Below are positions 1 through 9,453 of a DNA stretch of 64,000 nucleotides, in pieces. The position numbers and the translations under genes are program-made. Within the stretch, counting starts at the first letter, position 1. Each line of letters starts with the position of its first letter. The notes beneath the pieces were generated by a model. That model was not told the origin of the DNA and made no database searches. It worked only from the letters and a program-made list of their open reading frames with translations. The stretch covers positions 1,612,001 through 1,676,000 of the forward strand of contig NZ_ATTE01000001.1 in assembly GCF_000419525.1 (NCBI RefSeq). Direction: 5' to 3'. The DNA comes from Leucothrix mucor DSM 2157 (GTDB lineage: Bacteria > Pseudomonadota > Gammaproteobacteria > Thiotrichales > Thiotrichaceae).

Positions 1-2334
1 CTGTAAACCATCTGGAGTCGCCGTATCCAGCTGAAGCTCCTCAACTTCCGTTAATCCATAATGCTGTGCAACGGCATCACCCAAACGATTGCGTTGTGAC
101 CTTGAAAAGTGCTCAAATCCAGCTCGTAAATGCACGAGCATCAGGTCAAAGGTTGTTTGGTCGACGCGCTCCAGCAATGAATCAATGGCGGCAATCAGTG
201 CTTTAGCGCCTAACAGTATCGACGTTTGTGACGTGGTCATGACGCCCTGGATAAACTGACTGCAATGCACAACCTCTTCCGGCGGTGCATAACGATACTG
301 TTCAATATGCGCGGCTAAAGCCTGTCCATCACGTTGTTTTATCTCCATCAGCACTCCCCAGAAACTACCTTGTAAAAAGGGAGCCTGATAGCTGTCTGCG
401 GCTTGTTGCAGGTATTCGATAAATAAGTCTCGATCAAGCCCTGGCAAATCATCACTAAGGTAGGTCTGAGTCAGCTGCAATAAGCCTTGAATAATCGCTG
501 TATCATTTTCTCCGGGTGTGCTGCTAATCAGTAGTAAGCTATGCGTGGCCCGCAAAAAACACTGCTCCAGTAACGGCTCCAGCGATGGAATCTGATGATC
601 CAGTCGCGCGAGTTGATGCCTGCAGCGCTGTAAGTTGGCGACACTGTTAGCCAGTGATATGAAGTGTTGATCTCGTTGTAAGGCTTGTTGACACAGGCTA
701 TGCGCTTTCATGATGACCTGCGGTAAGTCCATCTTCAGTGCATCGAGCAAAGTGTGACTGATCGCCTGCATGGATTGCCGTGCATTGGCGAGCTGGTCAT
801 TAATATGACCGAGTATGACCGTCTCAATCGTATCGCCATAAGGGCTAAGCCTGATTAGGCTTTCCTCGGTACCCACCTGAAACTCACAGTGCCATGTTTC
901 GGTAAATATCAGATTGTCGTCATCCGATGAAAACTGCTGTTCAGAAAATGGAATGCTGAGATAACTCAGCCGGTGTAGAAACGCACTGGTAGAGCGCCCA
1001 TTTTCCGTACGGATATCAAGCTTACATTGCCAGCCATAACCCTTGTTCTTGTTTAATTCATACCGCGCTAATAACTGATAAAAGTGACTCACCAGCGGTA
1101 ATTGGCCGGCACGCGGCGTAATGTATCCGCGCTTTATACCAATCAGGGCTTTATCCAATGCGCGTTGCAGGGCCAGGCCTTCTTGTTCAGGGTTCCCTTT
1201 ACAACAGCAAGTGATGATTGCATCCAGTATGTCATCGAGGATTGGCCGCATCCGGTTACGGAGTTGGCATAACATAAGCGCGTGTTGGCTACTCGATAAG
1301 GTATCAGCAGCGGATAAGCTTTCACCTTGCTGGCGGGCGCTATGGATCAGATATTGCATGGATTTATACAGGGCTTCTTCGTTCAGCTGTTCGGCGATTA
1401 GGTTTTGCCATTGCAGCTGGTAAAAGTAGGGCGCGCGATTGCCCGCCTGATAGCCACTTTGCTCGGATAGCCGCTCGTAGGTGTAAGGCACCAGCGTGTG
1501 ATAAGCCTGTCCAATATTATCTTGATAAGCGATGTGGCGCTGATGTTGCTCCATAAATAGGTGCAAGCCACCACACACGACCATTGCCTCATCCGGTTGT
1601 TTTAGGTGTTGCTGAATGTGTTGCCACATAAACGCCTCGCGCTTCAGCGTATCTGCGCTGAGCTGCGTGGTTGCCCGTACGGCCGCGCAAAAGCAGGCCA
1701 GTTGATAGCGGAACTGTTCTGGCTCAATGGCATCCCGTTCAAAATGCGCATCCCAGCATTCATTCCAGCTTTGATAGCCACCGTTCTCTACTAACTGCTG
1801 ATAGAAATGACTCGTGAGAAAAGGCGTGATGTCATCCGACTCATCGGCTTCATCGCTATCAGAGTTCGCTTCGGTGAATGACGGACGCATATACGCAGGC
1901 AGGTCAATCAGAATGACTTCTGCGCCTATTTCCTTGGCGAGCTGAATCGCCACGTATTCAGGTGAGTAACTTAGCAGCGGGTGCCAGGTGCCCAAGCTGG
2001 GCATGATGTCGGCTGAGGGCGTATTGATGTTAGCCAGACCAAGCTCATTATGTTGGTCGCTAAAGCTAGAATATAGCGCCACGGGCGGCTTGGTTTGAGG
2101 GTCGGTGAGTAGGGGTAGTACTTCTGAAAACGAATAGGGCAGTTCAATAAAGATTTGTTTGGGACGACGCTTGAGAATGGCCTTACGCAAAAAATAAGCA
2201 CAGTGAGGCGAGTGATGGCGTATCGGAAACCAATACAGTGCCTCATCCAGACGCGTTTGTACCTGATCTTGCAGTTGCTCAATGAGCGGCTCATCTAAAC
2301 CGGCTTGCTGCCAAAGCGTGTTGATAGCGGGCAC
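1..2334 (-). CDS. DUF5682 / YehM-like protein, partial at left edge
   Basis: An open frame of 778 codons reads leftward from a GTG at 2334, one base beyond the TAA of the MoxR gene (2336-2338), and is still open at position 1, so the C-terminus lies outside the window. The N-terminal part carries a WFPIRHHSPHCA stretch, followed by an IFIELP segment and later VVCGGLH. To my memory these are typical of DUF5682 proteins (E. coli YehM type), which are encoded beside MoxR ATPases and VWA proteins. The role is unknown; MoxR partners are usually chaperone-like or protein-maturation factors. The reading frame was checked by hand at several places along its length. GTG is the only good start next to the upstream stop. 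The family name is from memory of the motif, not a search. Confidence 0.75.
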   Translation of the reverse strand, partial: MPAINTLWQQAGLDEPLIEQLQDQVQTRLDEALYWFPIRHHSPHCAYFLRKAILKRRPKQIFIELPYSFSEVLPLLTDPQTKPPVALYSSFSDQHNELGLANINTPSADIMPSLGTWHPLLSYSPEYVAIQLAKEIGAEVILIDLPAYMRPSFTEANSDSDEADESDDITPFLTSHFYQQLVENGGYQSWNECWDAHFERDAIEPEQFRYQLACFCAAVRATTQLSADTLKREAFMWQHIQQHLKQPDEAMVVCGGLHLFMEQHQRHIAYQDNIGQAYHTLVPYTYERLSEQSGYQAGNRAPYFYQLQWQNLIAEQLNEEALYKSMQYLIHSARQQGESLSAADTLSSSQHALMLCQLRNRMRPILDDILDAIITCCCKGNPEQEGLALQRALDKALIGIKRGYITPRAGQLPLVSHFYQLLARYELNKNKGYGWQCKLDIRTENGRSTSAFLHRLSYLSIPFSEQQFSSDDDNLIFTETWHCEFQVGTEESLIRLSPYGDTIETVILGHINDQLANARQSMQAISHTLLDALKMDLPQVIMKAHSLCQQALQRDQHFISLANSVANLQRCRHQLARLDHQIPSLEPLLEQCFLRATHSLLLISSTPGENDTAIIQGLLQLTQTYLSDDLPGLDRDLFIEYLQQAADSYQAPFLQGSFWGVLMEIKQRDGQALAAHIEQYRYAPPEEVVHCSQFIQGVMTTSQTSILLGAKALIAAIDSLLERVDQTTFDLMLVHLRAGFEHFSRSQRNRLGDAVAQHYGLTEVEELQLDTATPDGLQ

Positions 2335-2335
2335 C

Positions 2336-3460
2336 TTATAGTGCCGCGCGAGTGGCCGCGTAAAACTTATCCCACAAGGCGCTATCGGCTGCCCGTCGTT
2401 TGGCGACGAGATTCAGGTATTCGCGCAGGGTGTTGCGGTCCGCTTCATCTTCTTTAACCACCGCGCCCACCAAGTTTGCGGCGATGTCATCGATGCGTAC
2501 TTTACCGCCACCTAAATACTGGGCATGAATGGCAGCATCCAGTAAAACAGAGATACTTTCAGCCGTTGATAAGGTGCTATTCACCTCGGTAATCTTCACT
2601 CCCTCGGTCGTTCGCCCCTGCCGTAACTCCCGAAATACCGTACTGAGTAGTTCAATGATATTAGGCTCAATGTCTACCTGTAGCTGATACTGGCTACTCA
2701 ATTCAGTGATGCGTTGTCGAATAATCGCCTGTTCGGTGGCGCTATCCTTAGTCATGGGAATATGGATGTAATTAAAACGGCGTTTTAGCGCAGCTGATAA
2801 CTCATTCACCCCTTGATCTCGTGAATTAGCCGTGGCTATGACATTAAAACCGGGCGTTGCCCAGACCATATTGTCATCCGGTAGCTCAGGGACTGCGATG
2901 GATTTTTCCGAGAGGATTGAAACCAGACTGTCCTGCACATCAGGCACACAACGCGTGATTTCTTCAAAGCGTAATAGGCCACCTTGCTGCATGGCGGTCA
3001 TGGACGGCGACGGGATGCGGTTTGAGCTGCTGTAACCTTCGGCAATCACCTTGGCGATATTCCAGGTGTATTTAATATGCTCTTCTGTGGTGCCCGCCGT
3101 GCCTTGAATCGTTAGCGTTGAGTTGCCACTAATGGCCGCAGCCAGATTTTCAGATAACCAGCTTTTACCAGTGCCCGGATCACCGATTAGTAGCAAGGCG
3201 CGCTCTGAGGTCAGCGTAACAATGGCACGCTCAACTAAGCGATGATCCCCAAAAAACTTGGTAGGAATCTCCACCTCAATGGTTTTGCGTCCTTTTTTTA
3301 AGGTTTGAGGCTTGCCACCCACAATAAACTCCAAGACCTTACGGGGAGATAGCTTCCATGAAGGGGGCGCAACATCGGTATCATTCTGTTTTAAGGCAGC
3401 TAACTGCTCGCTGTATTGTTGCTCCAGTGGCGCTCGGAGTACCTTGTTTTTAGTGGCCAT
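2336..3460 (-). CDS. MoxR-family AAA+ ATPase (YehL-like)
   Basis: A 374-residue AAA+ ATPase of the MoxR group. Walker A GDPGTGKS is at residues 93-100, Walker B LLRFEE at 162-167, sensor-1 IATAN at 208-212, and an arginine-rich ALKRRF at 224-229. Length and neighbourhood match E. coli YehL. MoxR ATPases typically remodel or mature partner proteins, often together with VWA-domain proteins. It starts 4 bp after the 378-residue protein gene and is followed directly by the DUF5682 gene, so these genes form one operon read leftward. The substrate is not visible from sequence. The ATPase class is certain; the YehL subgroup is inferred from the adjacent gene. Confidence 0.9.
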   Translation of the reverse strand: MATKNKVLRAPLEQQYSEQLAALKQNDTDVAPPSWKLSPRKVLEFIVGGKPQTLKKGRKTIEVEIPTKFFGDHRLVERAIVTLTSERALLLIGDPGTGKSWLSENLAAAISGNSTLTIQGTAGTTEEHIKYTWNIAKVIAEGYSSSNRIPSPSMTAMQQGGLLRFEEITRCVPDVQDSLVSILSEKSIAVPELPDDNMVWATPGFNVIATANSRDQGVNELSAALKRRFNYIHIPMTKDSATEQAIIRQRITELSSQYQLQVDIEPNIIELLSTVFRELRQGRTTEGVKITEVNSTLSTAESISVLLDAAIHAQYLGGGKVRIDDIAANLVGAVVKEDEADRNTLREYLNLVAKRRAADSALWDKFYAATRAAL

Positions 3461-3464
3461 ATTG

Positions 3465-4601
3465 TTACCGTAATTTTTTTAATAGTGTTTTATAGTCTGT
3501 TTTATCCTGACCCAACATCAAGTGGCGTGGGCCATTTTCTTCCAGCACGCTGAGTGGCTGTAACACTCGCTGCCCCAACTCGTAATGCATCAATGCAAAT
3601 AAAGGTGGATGCGATGCTGACTTTTTCAATGCATTGAGTGCCAGTAATAAAGCCTCGCCTTCGGTGTAACTGCTGACCAAGGCAATGTAATCCGTGCCTG
3701 CTGCTCTGATATCGATGACGTAACGATCTTCAAAAGCCGGATCATGGCGCGTATCACCCATTTCCCAGGTCTCTAATAAGATCTCACTTTGCAGATCAAT
3801 CTCCAGATCAAAAGGGCTTGGGCAATAGTTTTTTAACTGCGCCCGAACAGTTTCAGGGTTTTCGCGTGCTAGCGTGGAAAGTCCATCCTGATGCGCTATG
3901 GGGTGTAAGGCTGTCACAGTAGAATCTGGCGTTAATGTGAGCCTTGCTCGCTGCTCGGTTTCATGACTTATTTTGACATGACTAAAACGAATAGCGTGAG
4001 AAAGCAGGAAGCGAGGGTAATAGTTTTGTGGTTGGCTAAAATCGAGAAAAGCTTCAGGGTGAACAGTCGCTTCCTTGCCTTTGGACGCTAGCGAAAACAC
4101 CAAAGAAAATATCAACGTTTTACCTGCTAAGGCATGCTCTTGGTCGAGCACTCGCAGTCGAAACTCAAAGGCTGCAAACACATTGGCGATCAGTTTTTTG
4201 GAGACACCTAAGGTAATCACTTCGAGGTCATCCAGAGTTTCAGTGGAGGGCGTTAGATTTAGCGATTGCCAAAGTGTTTCGTTCTGTTGCTGCATGGCTT
4301 CCTGTAAGCCTTGGCACATCAGCCAGCTACGGTTTAAAAAGAACGATAAGCGTCTCGCGGAAAAGGCATCATCTTGCTTAACATAGCGCTGTATTTCCTG
4401 AGTTAATAAACGCAGATTAGAGCCTAAACGCGTGACACCTAAGCTGGAAATATGACTAAATGATTCACCAAATTGGGCGACGGTATGATCGGAGCTGGTG
4501 CTCATGCCTGTTTGCAACAATCGCTCAATGGCCGTACTGGTTTGGGTGAGGGCAATAATCAGTGCCTTGCCTTGAGAAGAGTCTGCACAAATTAGCTGCA
4601 T
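3465..4601 (-). CDS. conserved hypothetical protein in MoxR operon
   Basis: A 378-residue protein with no signal peptide or clear membrane segment, probably cytosolic. Its ATG overlaps the stop of the upstream 112-residue gene by one base (TAATG), and the MoxR gene follows 4 bp later, so the three are translationally coupled. I recognise no catalytic motif. The N-terminal half looks helical and leucine-rich, and the C-terminal half is richer in beta-type segments. It occupies the place where other MoxR/DUF5682 clusters carry accessory proteins (SWIM-type or DUF5691), but I see no CxC...CxH zinc motif, so I do not assign it to those families. Confidence 0.7.
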   Translation of the reverse strand: MQLICADSSQGKALIIALTQTSTAIERLLQTGMSTSSDHTVAQFGESFSHISSLGVTRLGSNLRLLTQEIQRYVKQDDAFSARRLSFFLNRSWLMCQGLQEAMQQQNETLWQSLNLTPSTETLDDLEVITLGVSKKLIANVFAAFEFRLRVLDQEHALAGKTLIFSLVFSLASKGKEATVHPEAFLDFSQPQNYYPRFLLSHAIRFSHVKISHETEQRARLTLTPDSTVTALHPIAHQDGLSTLARENPETVRAQLKNYCPSPFDLEIDLQSEILLETWEMGDTRHDPAFEDRYVIDIRAAGTDYIALVSSYTEGEALLLALNALKKSASHPPLFALMHYELGQRVLQPLSVLEENGPRHLMLGQDKTDYKTLLKKLR

Positions 4602-4939
4602 TATATATCCACTCCAAAACCTTGCTCATCATCACTTTCAACGATGTCGGCTAAACAAGCCTGCTGGGTAAATAAGCGCTCAAATAGAAAGAGTGCGGTT
4701 TGTAATTTTAGGCACGCGATGGCCGCATCGGACTGTTGGTGAATGGCTTCGGAGAGTTGCTTTAAGCAATCGGCGAGATAAGTCGCATCTTGTGATGAAA
4801 AAAGTATTTGGGCTTGTTCCAGTAATTGCAGCTCGGATTCATCGACCGAACTTAAGCCGCGTAATAGCAGCCTGTCGAGTAAGCTTTTTAGGTAAACCAG
4901 AGTGTTTACCACTTCTTGTCGAGTGTCAGAATCAATCAT
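4601..4939 (-). CDS. small hypothetical protein, first gene of MoxR operon
   Basis: A 112-residue acidic protein, predicted helical and cytosolic, rich in Leu, Gln, Asp and Glu. It has two short stretches of heptad-like leucines (around residues 13-25 and 35-65) and two cysteines near the C-terminus. It is the first gene of the leftward operon: its stop overlaps the ATG of the next gene, and 177 bp of noncoding DNA with a divergent gene lies upstream. No family recognised. It could be an adaptor for the MoxR complex, but that is only position-based inference. Confidence 0.6.
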   Translation of the reverse strand: MIDSDTRQEVVNTLVYLKSLLDRLLLRGLSSVDESELQLLEQAQILFSSQDATYLADCLKQLSEAIHQQSDAAIACLKLQTALFLFERLFTQQACLADIVESDDEQGFGVDI

Positions 4940-5116
4940 TTTTATTTTTATAAATAGAACAGATCGGGCAATATTAGCACAGATTAGTGGACGATATTAT
5001 GGGAACCCATTCCAATAGACGGCATGGGCTAAGTGGGTCTAATCATCTCTTGTAATTGGCTTTTTGTAGCGTATTGTTAGGTTTAGATCAAATAGCAATT
5101 AAATCAAGGATTTTCT

Positions 5117-7336
5117 ATGTCTCCACGTTTTCAGGTATCCAGACTATCACTTTGTTTATGCCTAGCACTCTTCGCGCACCACGCCAGCGCGGATGAGAGT
5201 GAAGCGCTTGCTGATAAACTGAAAGCAGTTGCCATTTCAGCTCAATCAATAGAATCCAATAAAGACTCTAATTTACGGCCCGTTGTTCTGGAAACAGAGC
5301 GTAAGTTAGTGATGCCTGCCTATTTACGAACAAGACTTCCCGAATCAGCCATAGCGTATGCCAGAGTGCCAAATATCTGGAGCGCTTTAGGAACTGCGAG
5401 TAACGATGTGCTTGATTCTGCTAACGGCTCACAAGCATTCGTAAATGCCACTCGCTCGATAAAAGAGGGATTTGTCGAGACATTAATCCCAGAATTCCCC
5501 CAAGGCTTACGCCAACTTGTAGAGCTAGTACTGCAACATACAAACTCTCCCATAGAAGCCGTTGCATTGAAAAGTGCCGCTTCAGGTCCTCTTCCTGCGA
5601 ACCTACTTATCACCACTGCAGCAGACTTTGAATCACTTGATGTGCTTAAAGAAATATTGACTGAAATAGCGTCACGTTCTCCTAAAATAACAATCCAGCA
5701 AGCATTGGACGAAGACGGCTTTTCAGAAATAATCGTTGATGATTTAAAAGTACAAATCGTTTGGAGCAAGACACTATCCCGCCTGTTTTTCTTCATTGGC
5801 CAAGGCGCTACAAAAGAGAGTGTGATAAGCCTCGCCACTAATTTGAAACTCAATGAAAGTCACACAATGCTCGTCGCAGAAAAAGACATTGATGATAGTG
5901 AGCAGGGTAGTTTTCTTTGGGTAGGTCCGCCGCAGCTAATCAGTATAGCCAAGAAAATAGGATTCTCATCAAGTGATCTGTCTGTGCTTTCAACAGCAGG
6001 GGTAAACACCATGAGCAGTGCCGCGGTAGGTATTGGCTCTCACAATGGAATCAATCATTTGAAGCTTGCTTTTGACATGCAAGCAATGGGCTTGAGAGCA
6101 CTGATCCCCAGCATTGATACTTTTCCGACCTTTAACTTGAATGGAAAAACCAGCCTGGTTGCGACCATAGGCCTTCCAGAAAAGTCACACATCATGGCTT
6201 ATGAAACGATGATGTCAATGGGCTCACCGGAGAGCATGGCGGGCTACAACCAATTCAAAAAAGCCTTTGCAGAGACCGCGGGGTTTAAGCTGGAAGATAT
6301 CTTTGACTTTTTTGGTCAAGACATCAGTATTGTGTTTGGCGAAAGCGGCACCTTTTTCGCAGTGCGTTTAAGCAATGAAGCCGCATTCAAAACAGTCCTT
6401 GAAAAGTCGGTTAAAGATTTTAATCTGGCCTATGAGCAACGAGAAATATCTGGCCACACCTACCATCATCTACAGCTACCAAATATTTCTCTTGATGAGG
6501 CAGTAATCGCTAATCTAACCAGCAGCAATGGTATTGTTGCTAAGCGACTGCTCTCTGTTCCGACGCATTTGTATTGGGAGCAAGAGGGTGAGTATTTAAT
6601 TATAGCCAGTCTTCCCCAAACATTGATGGATCGACATAATGTGTCACCCTCTGTACCAGCCAATGAGTGGCTCAAGGATACCCAACGCGTCGACCCTGAT
6701 GGGGCATTGCTGATGGTCTCGGCCGTCACTGAGGGCGTTCCTGCGTCTGTTTATCGTACGCAACTGTCCATGCTCAGCTTTTTTGGAGACTTAACCGAGC
6801 GGCCTGTGGATCTTTTTAAATTACCCACGCCCAGAGAAGCCAAGCTCCCCAAGCAAGGCACTTATGGGTTAAAGCTAACGTCCAGTGACACAGGACTTGC
6901 GATAGAACTTTCTTTTGAAGACAATCCCTTTGAGTTGTTTGGCGGCAGCACTTACCTCAGCACTGCCGTTGCAGGTGCTGCAGCACTCATTGGAATATCC
7001 GCACAAGAGGAATACGAAAAACAACAGGTTCGACAAAAAGTAGCCGTTGGCTTTACTGCAGCTAAAAGCGTCAGCGATGCACTCGACCAGTACAAGACTA
7101 AATACGGTAACTACCCAGACCAAGCAACCATAGATTTACTTGATTTAGAAAGACAAGAAGTGACTTATACGCTATCTATTGAAGATACTACCGGCATCGT
7201 GAAAATTGAGTACCACATCAATAAGTACTTGGGTGGAGACGATCAATTAATACTGCAGCCACCCTCCGGTGAGTCATTAGAGTGGGTCTGTGAGTCAGGT
7301 ATTTTCTCTTGGTATTTACCGGAATCATGCCTGTAA
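5117..7336 (+). CDS. exported DUF3352-like protein with C-terminal type IV pilin-like domain
   Basis: A 739-residue protein. An N-terminal signal peptide covers about residues 1-25 (hydrophobic core, ASA cleavage region). A long periplasmic body begins with an LPESAIAYARVPN segment, which resembles DUF3352-type proteins. At about residues 608-628 there is a hydrophobic segment (TAVAGAAALIG), followed by EEYEKQQVRQKV and an AVGFTAAKSVSDALDQY helix, then KYGNYP. The chain ends with WVC...LPESCL, two cysteines framing a short loop. That order (hydrophobic helix, charged stretch, amphipathic helix, N-[GT]-YP, cysteine-bounded loop) is that of type IVa pilins, but here it is C-terminal and lacks a prepilin leader. 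The gene starts at an ATG after AAGGA and stands alone, divergent from the MoxR operon. Function unknown. Confidence 0.75.
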   Translation: MSPRFQVSRLSLCLCLALFAHHASADESEALADKLKAVAISAQSIESNKDSNLRPVVLETERKLVMPAYLRTRLPESAIAYARVPNIWSALGTASNDVLDSANGSQAFVNATRSIKEGFVETLIPEFPQGLRQLVELVLQHTNSPIEAVALKSAASGPLPANLLITTAADFESLDVLKEILTEIASRSPKITIQQALDEDGFSEIIVDDLKVQIVWSKTLSRLFFFIGQGATKESVISLATNLKLNESHTMLVAEKDIDDSEQGSFLWVGPPQLISIAKKIGFSSSDLSVLSTAGVNTMSSAAVGIGSHNGINHLKLAFDMQAMGLRALIPSIDTFPTFNLNGKTSLVATIGLPEKSHIMAYETMMSMGSPESMAGYNQFKKAFAETAGFKLEDIFDFFGQDISIVFGESGTFFAVRLSNEAAFKTVLEKSVKDFNLAYEQREISGHTYHHLQLPNISLDEAVIANLTSSNGIVAKRLLSVPTHLYWEQEGEYLIIASLPQTLMDRHNVSPSVPANEWLKDTQRVDPDGALLMVSAVTEGVPASVYRTQLSMLSFFGDLTERPVDLFKLPTPREAKLPKQGTYGLKLTSSDTGLAIELSFEDNPFELFGGSTYLSTAVAGAAALIGISAQEEYEKQQVRQKVAVGFTAAKSVSDALDQYKTKYGNYPDQATIDLLDLERQEVTYTLSIEDTTGIVKIEYHINKYLGGDDQLILQPPSGESLEWVCESGIFSWYLPESCL

Positions 7337-7353
7337 TACGGGTTGATATCAGT

Positions 7354-7391
7354 AGCGACAGAGCCAACAAACGAAAGTGTCGCTGGCTCTG
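7354..7391 (+). other. potential H-type pseudoknot after the pilin-like gene
   Basis: Just after the stop at 7336, AGCGACA (7354-7360) can pair with TGTCGCT (7378-7384), and CAGAGCCA (7359-7366) with TGGCTCTG (7384-7391). The pairings interleave in A-B-A'-B' order, so they form either two alternative stems or a pseudoknot. No T-run follows, so it is not a standard intrinsic terminator. Confidence 0.4.
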
Positions 7392-7541
7392 CGCACTGTC
7401 TACTTATAGCGATAATGGAAAATAACACCCCCTAAAATTGCACCAATGACCCAAGCATATACAAAGCAGCTTATTTGCTAAATTTAATCAAAAACTGATA
7501 TATAATCCGGCGCTTTAATACTACTTTAGAGAATAATCATA

Positions 7542-7952
7542 ATGAAAAGTAAGATACTAACAGCCACCCTAGGCGTAATAGTGATGACGGGTTGTGCACC
7601 TTCATTTCTTATAGATAAGAACCTAGAAGCACAAAATTCAGCTCGTATCAAAAACGCCGTAGCAAAAGACTATACGCTGAACACTCAAAAAGCCTATTTA
7701 ACCAAAGTTGACGGCGACACGATTGCTGAGATTCCACGAGAGTTTTTCCACTTTGTAAAATCTGGCAGACGCCAGTTAACTGCTCGGTGTTTTTACAAGC
7801 TTAACTCATTTAAATCTTACATCGGCGAAGAAACTATCACAGCAGACTTAGTTAAAGGGCGTTCATACGAGCTATTCCCCATTGTTGATCTTAAGAAAGT
7901 CCCGAAGGATGAGACTTGTAAGGTTGGCATCAGAGATATTACCGCTGAATAA
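7542..7952 (+). CDS. small putative outer-membrane lipoprotein
   Basis: A 136-residue protein. A lipoprotein signal with lipobox VMTGC puts the lipidated cysteine near residue 18, and the following residues (APS) lack the inner-membrane-retention Asp at +2, so it is likely outer-membrane. The mature part is about 118 residues and basic, with two further cysteines that could form a disulfide in the periplasm. It has a recognisable start codon after AGAGAATAATC and no close neighbour in an operon (205 bp upstream, 134 bp downstream). No family recognised. Confidence 0.75.
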   Translation: MKSKILTATLGVIVMTGCAPSFLIDKNLEAQNSARIKNAVAKDYTLNTQKAYLTKVDGDTIAEIPREFFHFVKSGRRQLTARCFYKLNSFKSYIGEETITADLVKGRSYELFPIVDLKKVPKDETCKVGIRDITAE

Positions 7953-8086
7953 AGGGTTATGAGAAGGGGCTTATCTAGCGTTTAAAATTCAAGCGCACTT
8001 TAGGCAAAAATTGATTCTAGTCAATCCGCATAGGCGCAGCTTCGGCTAAAGTCTGCGACCGTCGATTAACCAGCCAGCCAATAATT

Positions 8087-9421
8087 ATGAGCACAGAACT
8101 TCTCTCACCTGCCGGAACCCTAAAAAGCATGCGCTATGCCTTTGCCTATGGCGCAGATGCGGTCTACGCAGGCCAACCACGTTACAGCCTGCGGGTTCGC
8201 AATAATGAATTTAAGCACTTAGAGAACCTGCAAGCGGCGATCAATGAAGCCCATGCACAGGATAAGAAGTTCTATCTGGCCAGCAATATCGCCCCGCATA
8301 ACAGCAAGGTCGATACCTACCTGAAAGATCTGGAGCCGGTGATCGCCATGCAGCCGGATGCGCTGATTATGTCAGACCCCGGGCTCATTATGATGGTGTG
8401 CGAAGCGTGGCCGGAGCAAACGATTCATCTCTCGGTACAAGCCAATGCGGTAAACTACGCGGCGGTAAAATTCTGGGCGAATCAGGGCATTGAGCGCGTC
8501 ATTTTATCGCGCGAGTTATCCATTGATGAGATTGAAGAAATTCGCCAGCGCGTGCCAGAAATGGAGCTTGAGGTGTTTGTGCACGGTGCGCTGTGTATTG
8601 CGTATTCCGGGCGCTGTTTGCTGTCTGGCTATATGAGCCATCGCGATCCGAACCAAGGGGCTTGCACCAACTCTTGTCGTTGGGAATACAACGCGCACGA
8701 TGCTAAAGAAAATGAAATTGGCGATCTGGTGGCGGTCGATACCAGCGCAATGGGGCAATGGTCGCCGCACGATGAAGTGCAGCCGGTATTGCTGCAAGAG
8801 AAGAACCGCCCCGGTGAGTTTATGCCTGCTTATGAAGATGAGCACGGCACTTACATTATGAATTCCAAAGATTTGCGCGCGGTGCAACATGTCGAGCGGC
8901 TAGTGAAAATGGGGATTCACTCCCTGAAAATTGAAGGACGCACCAAGTCGCATTACTACGTCGGGCGCACCGCTCAAGTGTATCGTCGGGCAATCGATGC
9001 GGCAGTGGCAGGTGAAACCTTTGATATGAACCTGATGACGCAGCTGGATCATTTAGCTAATCGTGGCTATACCGAAGGCTTTTATCGTCGCCATGTACCG
9101 AGTGAATATCAGAACTATGGCAAAGGCGCGTCGGATAATCCGAATCAGCAATTTGTGGCTGAGGCGATTGCCTGTGATACGCAAGCTGGGTGGTTAACGC
9201 TGGATGTGAAAAATCGCTTTGGTTTGAAAGATGATATGGAATTGGTCACGCCAGCGGGTAATATCCGCTTTAACTTGCAGCAGCTGGAAACACAGACTGG
9301 GCAAGCGATTGAAGTGGCACCTGGCTCTGGGCATGTGGTGCGTATTCCATTGGATAATTTGGCAGGGGTGAAGTTGGCTGAAGATGGCGGGTATGCTTTG
9401 TTGATGCGGCATATTGGCTAA
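8087..9421 (+). CDS. trhP: tRNA 5-hydroxyuridine modification protein TrhP (YegQ, peptidase U32 family)
   Basis: A 444-residue U32-family protein close to E. coli YegQ/TrhP in length. It opens with ELLSPAGTLKSMRYAFAYG and has AVYAGQPRYSLRVRNNEF. The U32 signature EVFVHGALC...SGRC is at about residues 160-175, with further conserved cysteines (ACTNSCRW) nearby that suit an iron-sulfur site. In E. coli, TrhP takes part in prephenate-dependent hydroxylation of U34 in tRNAs to make 5-hydroxyuridine, the precursor of cmo5U. No operon partner is adjacent. The peptidase label of the family is historical; tRNA modification is the known role. Confidence 0.93.
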   Translation: MSTELLSPAGTLKSMRYAFAYGADAVYAGQPRYSLRVRNNEFKHLENLQAAINEAHAQDKKFYLASNIAPHNSKVDTYLKDLEPVIAMQPDALIMSDPGLIMMVCEAWPEQTIHLSVQANAVNYAAVKFWANQGIERVILSRELSIDEIEEIRQRVPEMELEVFVHGALCIAYSGRCLLSGYMSHRDPNQGACTNSCRWEYNAHDAKENEIGDLVAVDTSAMGQWSPHDEVQPVLLQEKNRPGEFMPAYEDEHGTYIMNSKDLRAVQHVERLVKMGIHSLKIEGRTKSHYYVGRTAQVYRRAIDAAVAGETFDMNLMTQLDHLANRGYTEGFYRRHVPSEYQNYGKGASDNPNQQFVAEAIACDTQAGWLTLDVKNRFGLKDDMELVTPAGNIRFNLQQLETQTGQAIEVAPGSGHVVRIPLDNLAGVKLAEDGGYALLMRHIG

Positions 9422-9453
9422 TGCAACTCTGACTTACCTTGGAGAGGTTAGAT

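Noticed and set aside
1971-2294. 107-codon minus-strand frame at the left edge
   Set aside because: It is a shadow of the longer DUF5682 frame that runs off the window.
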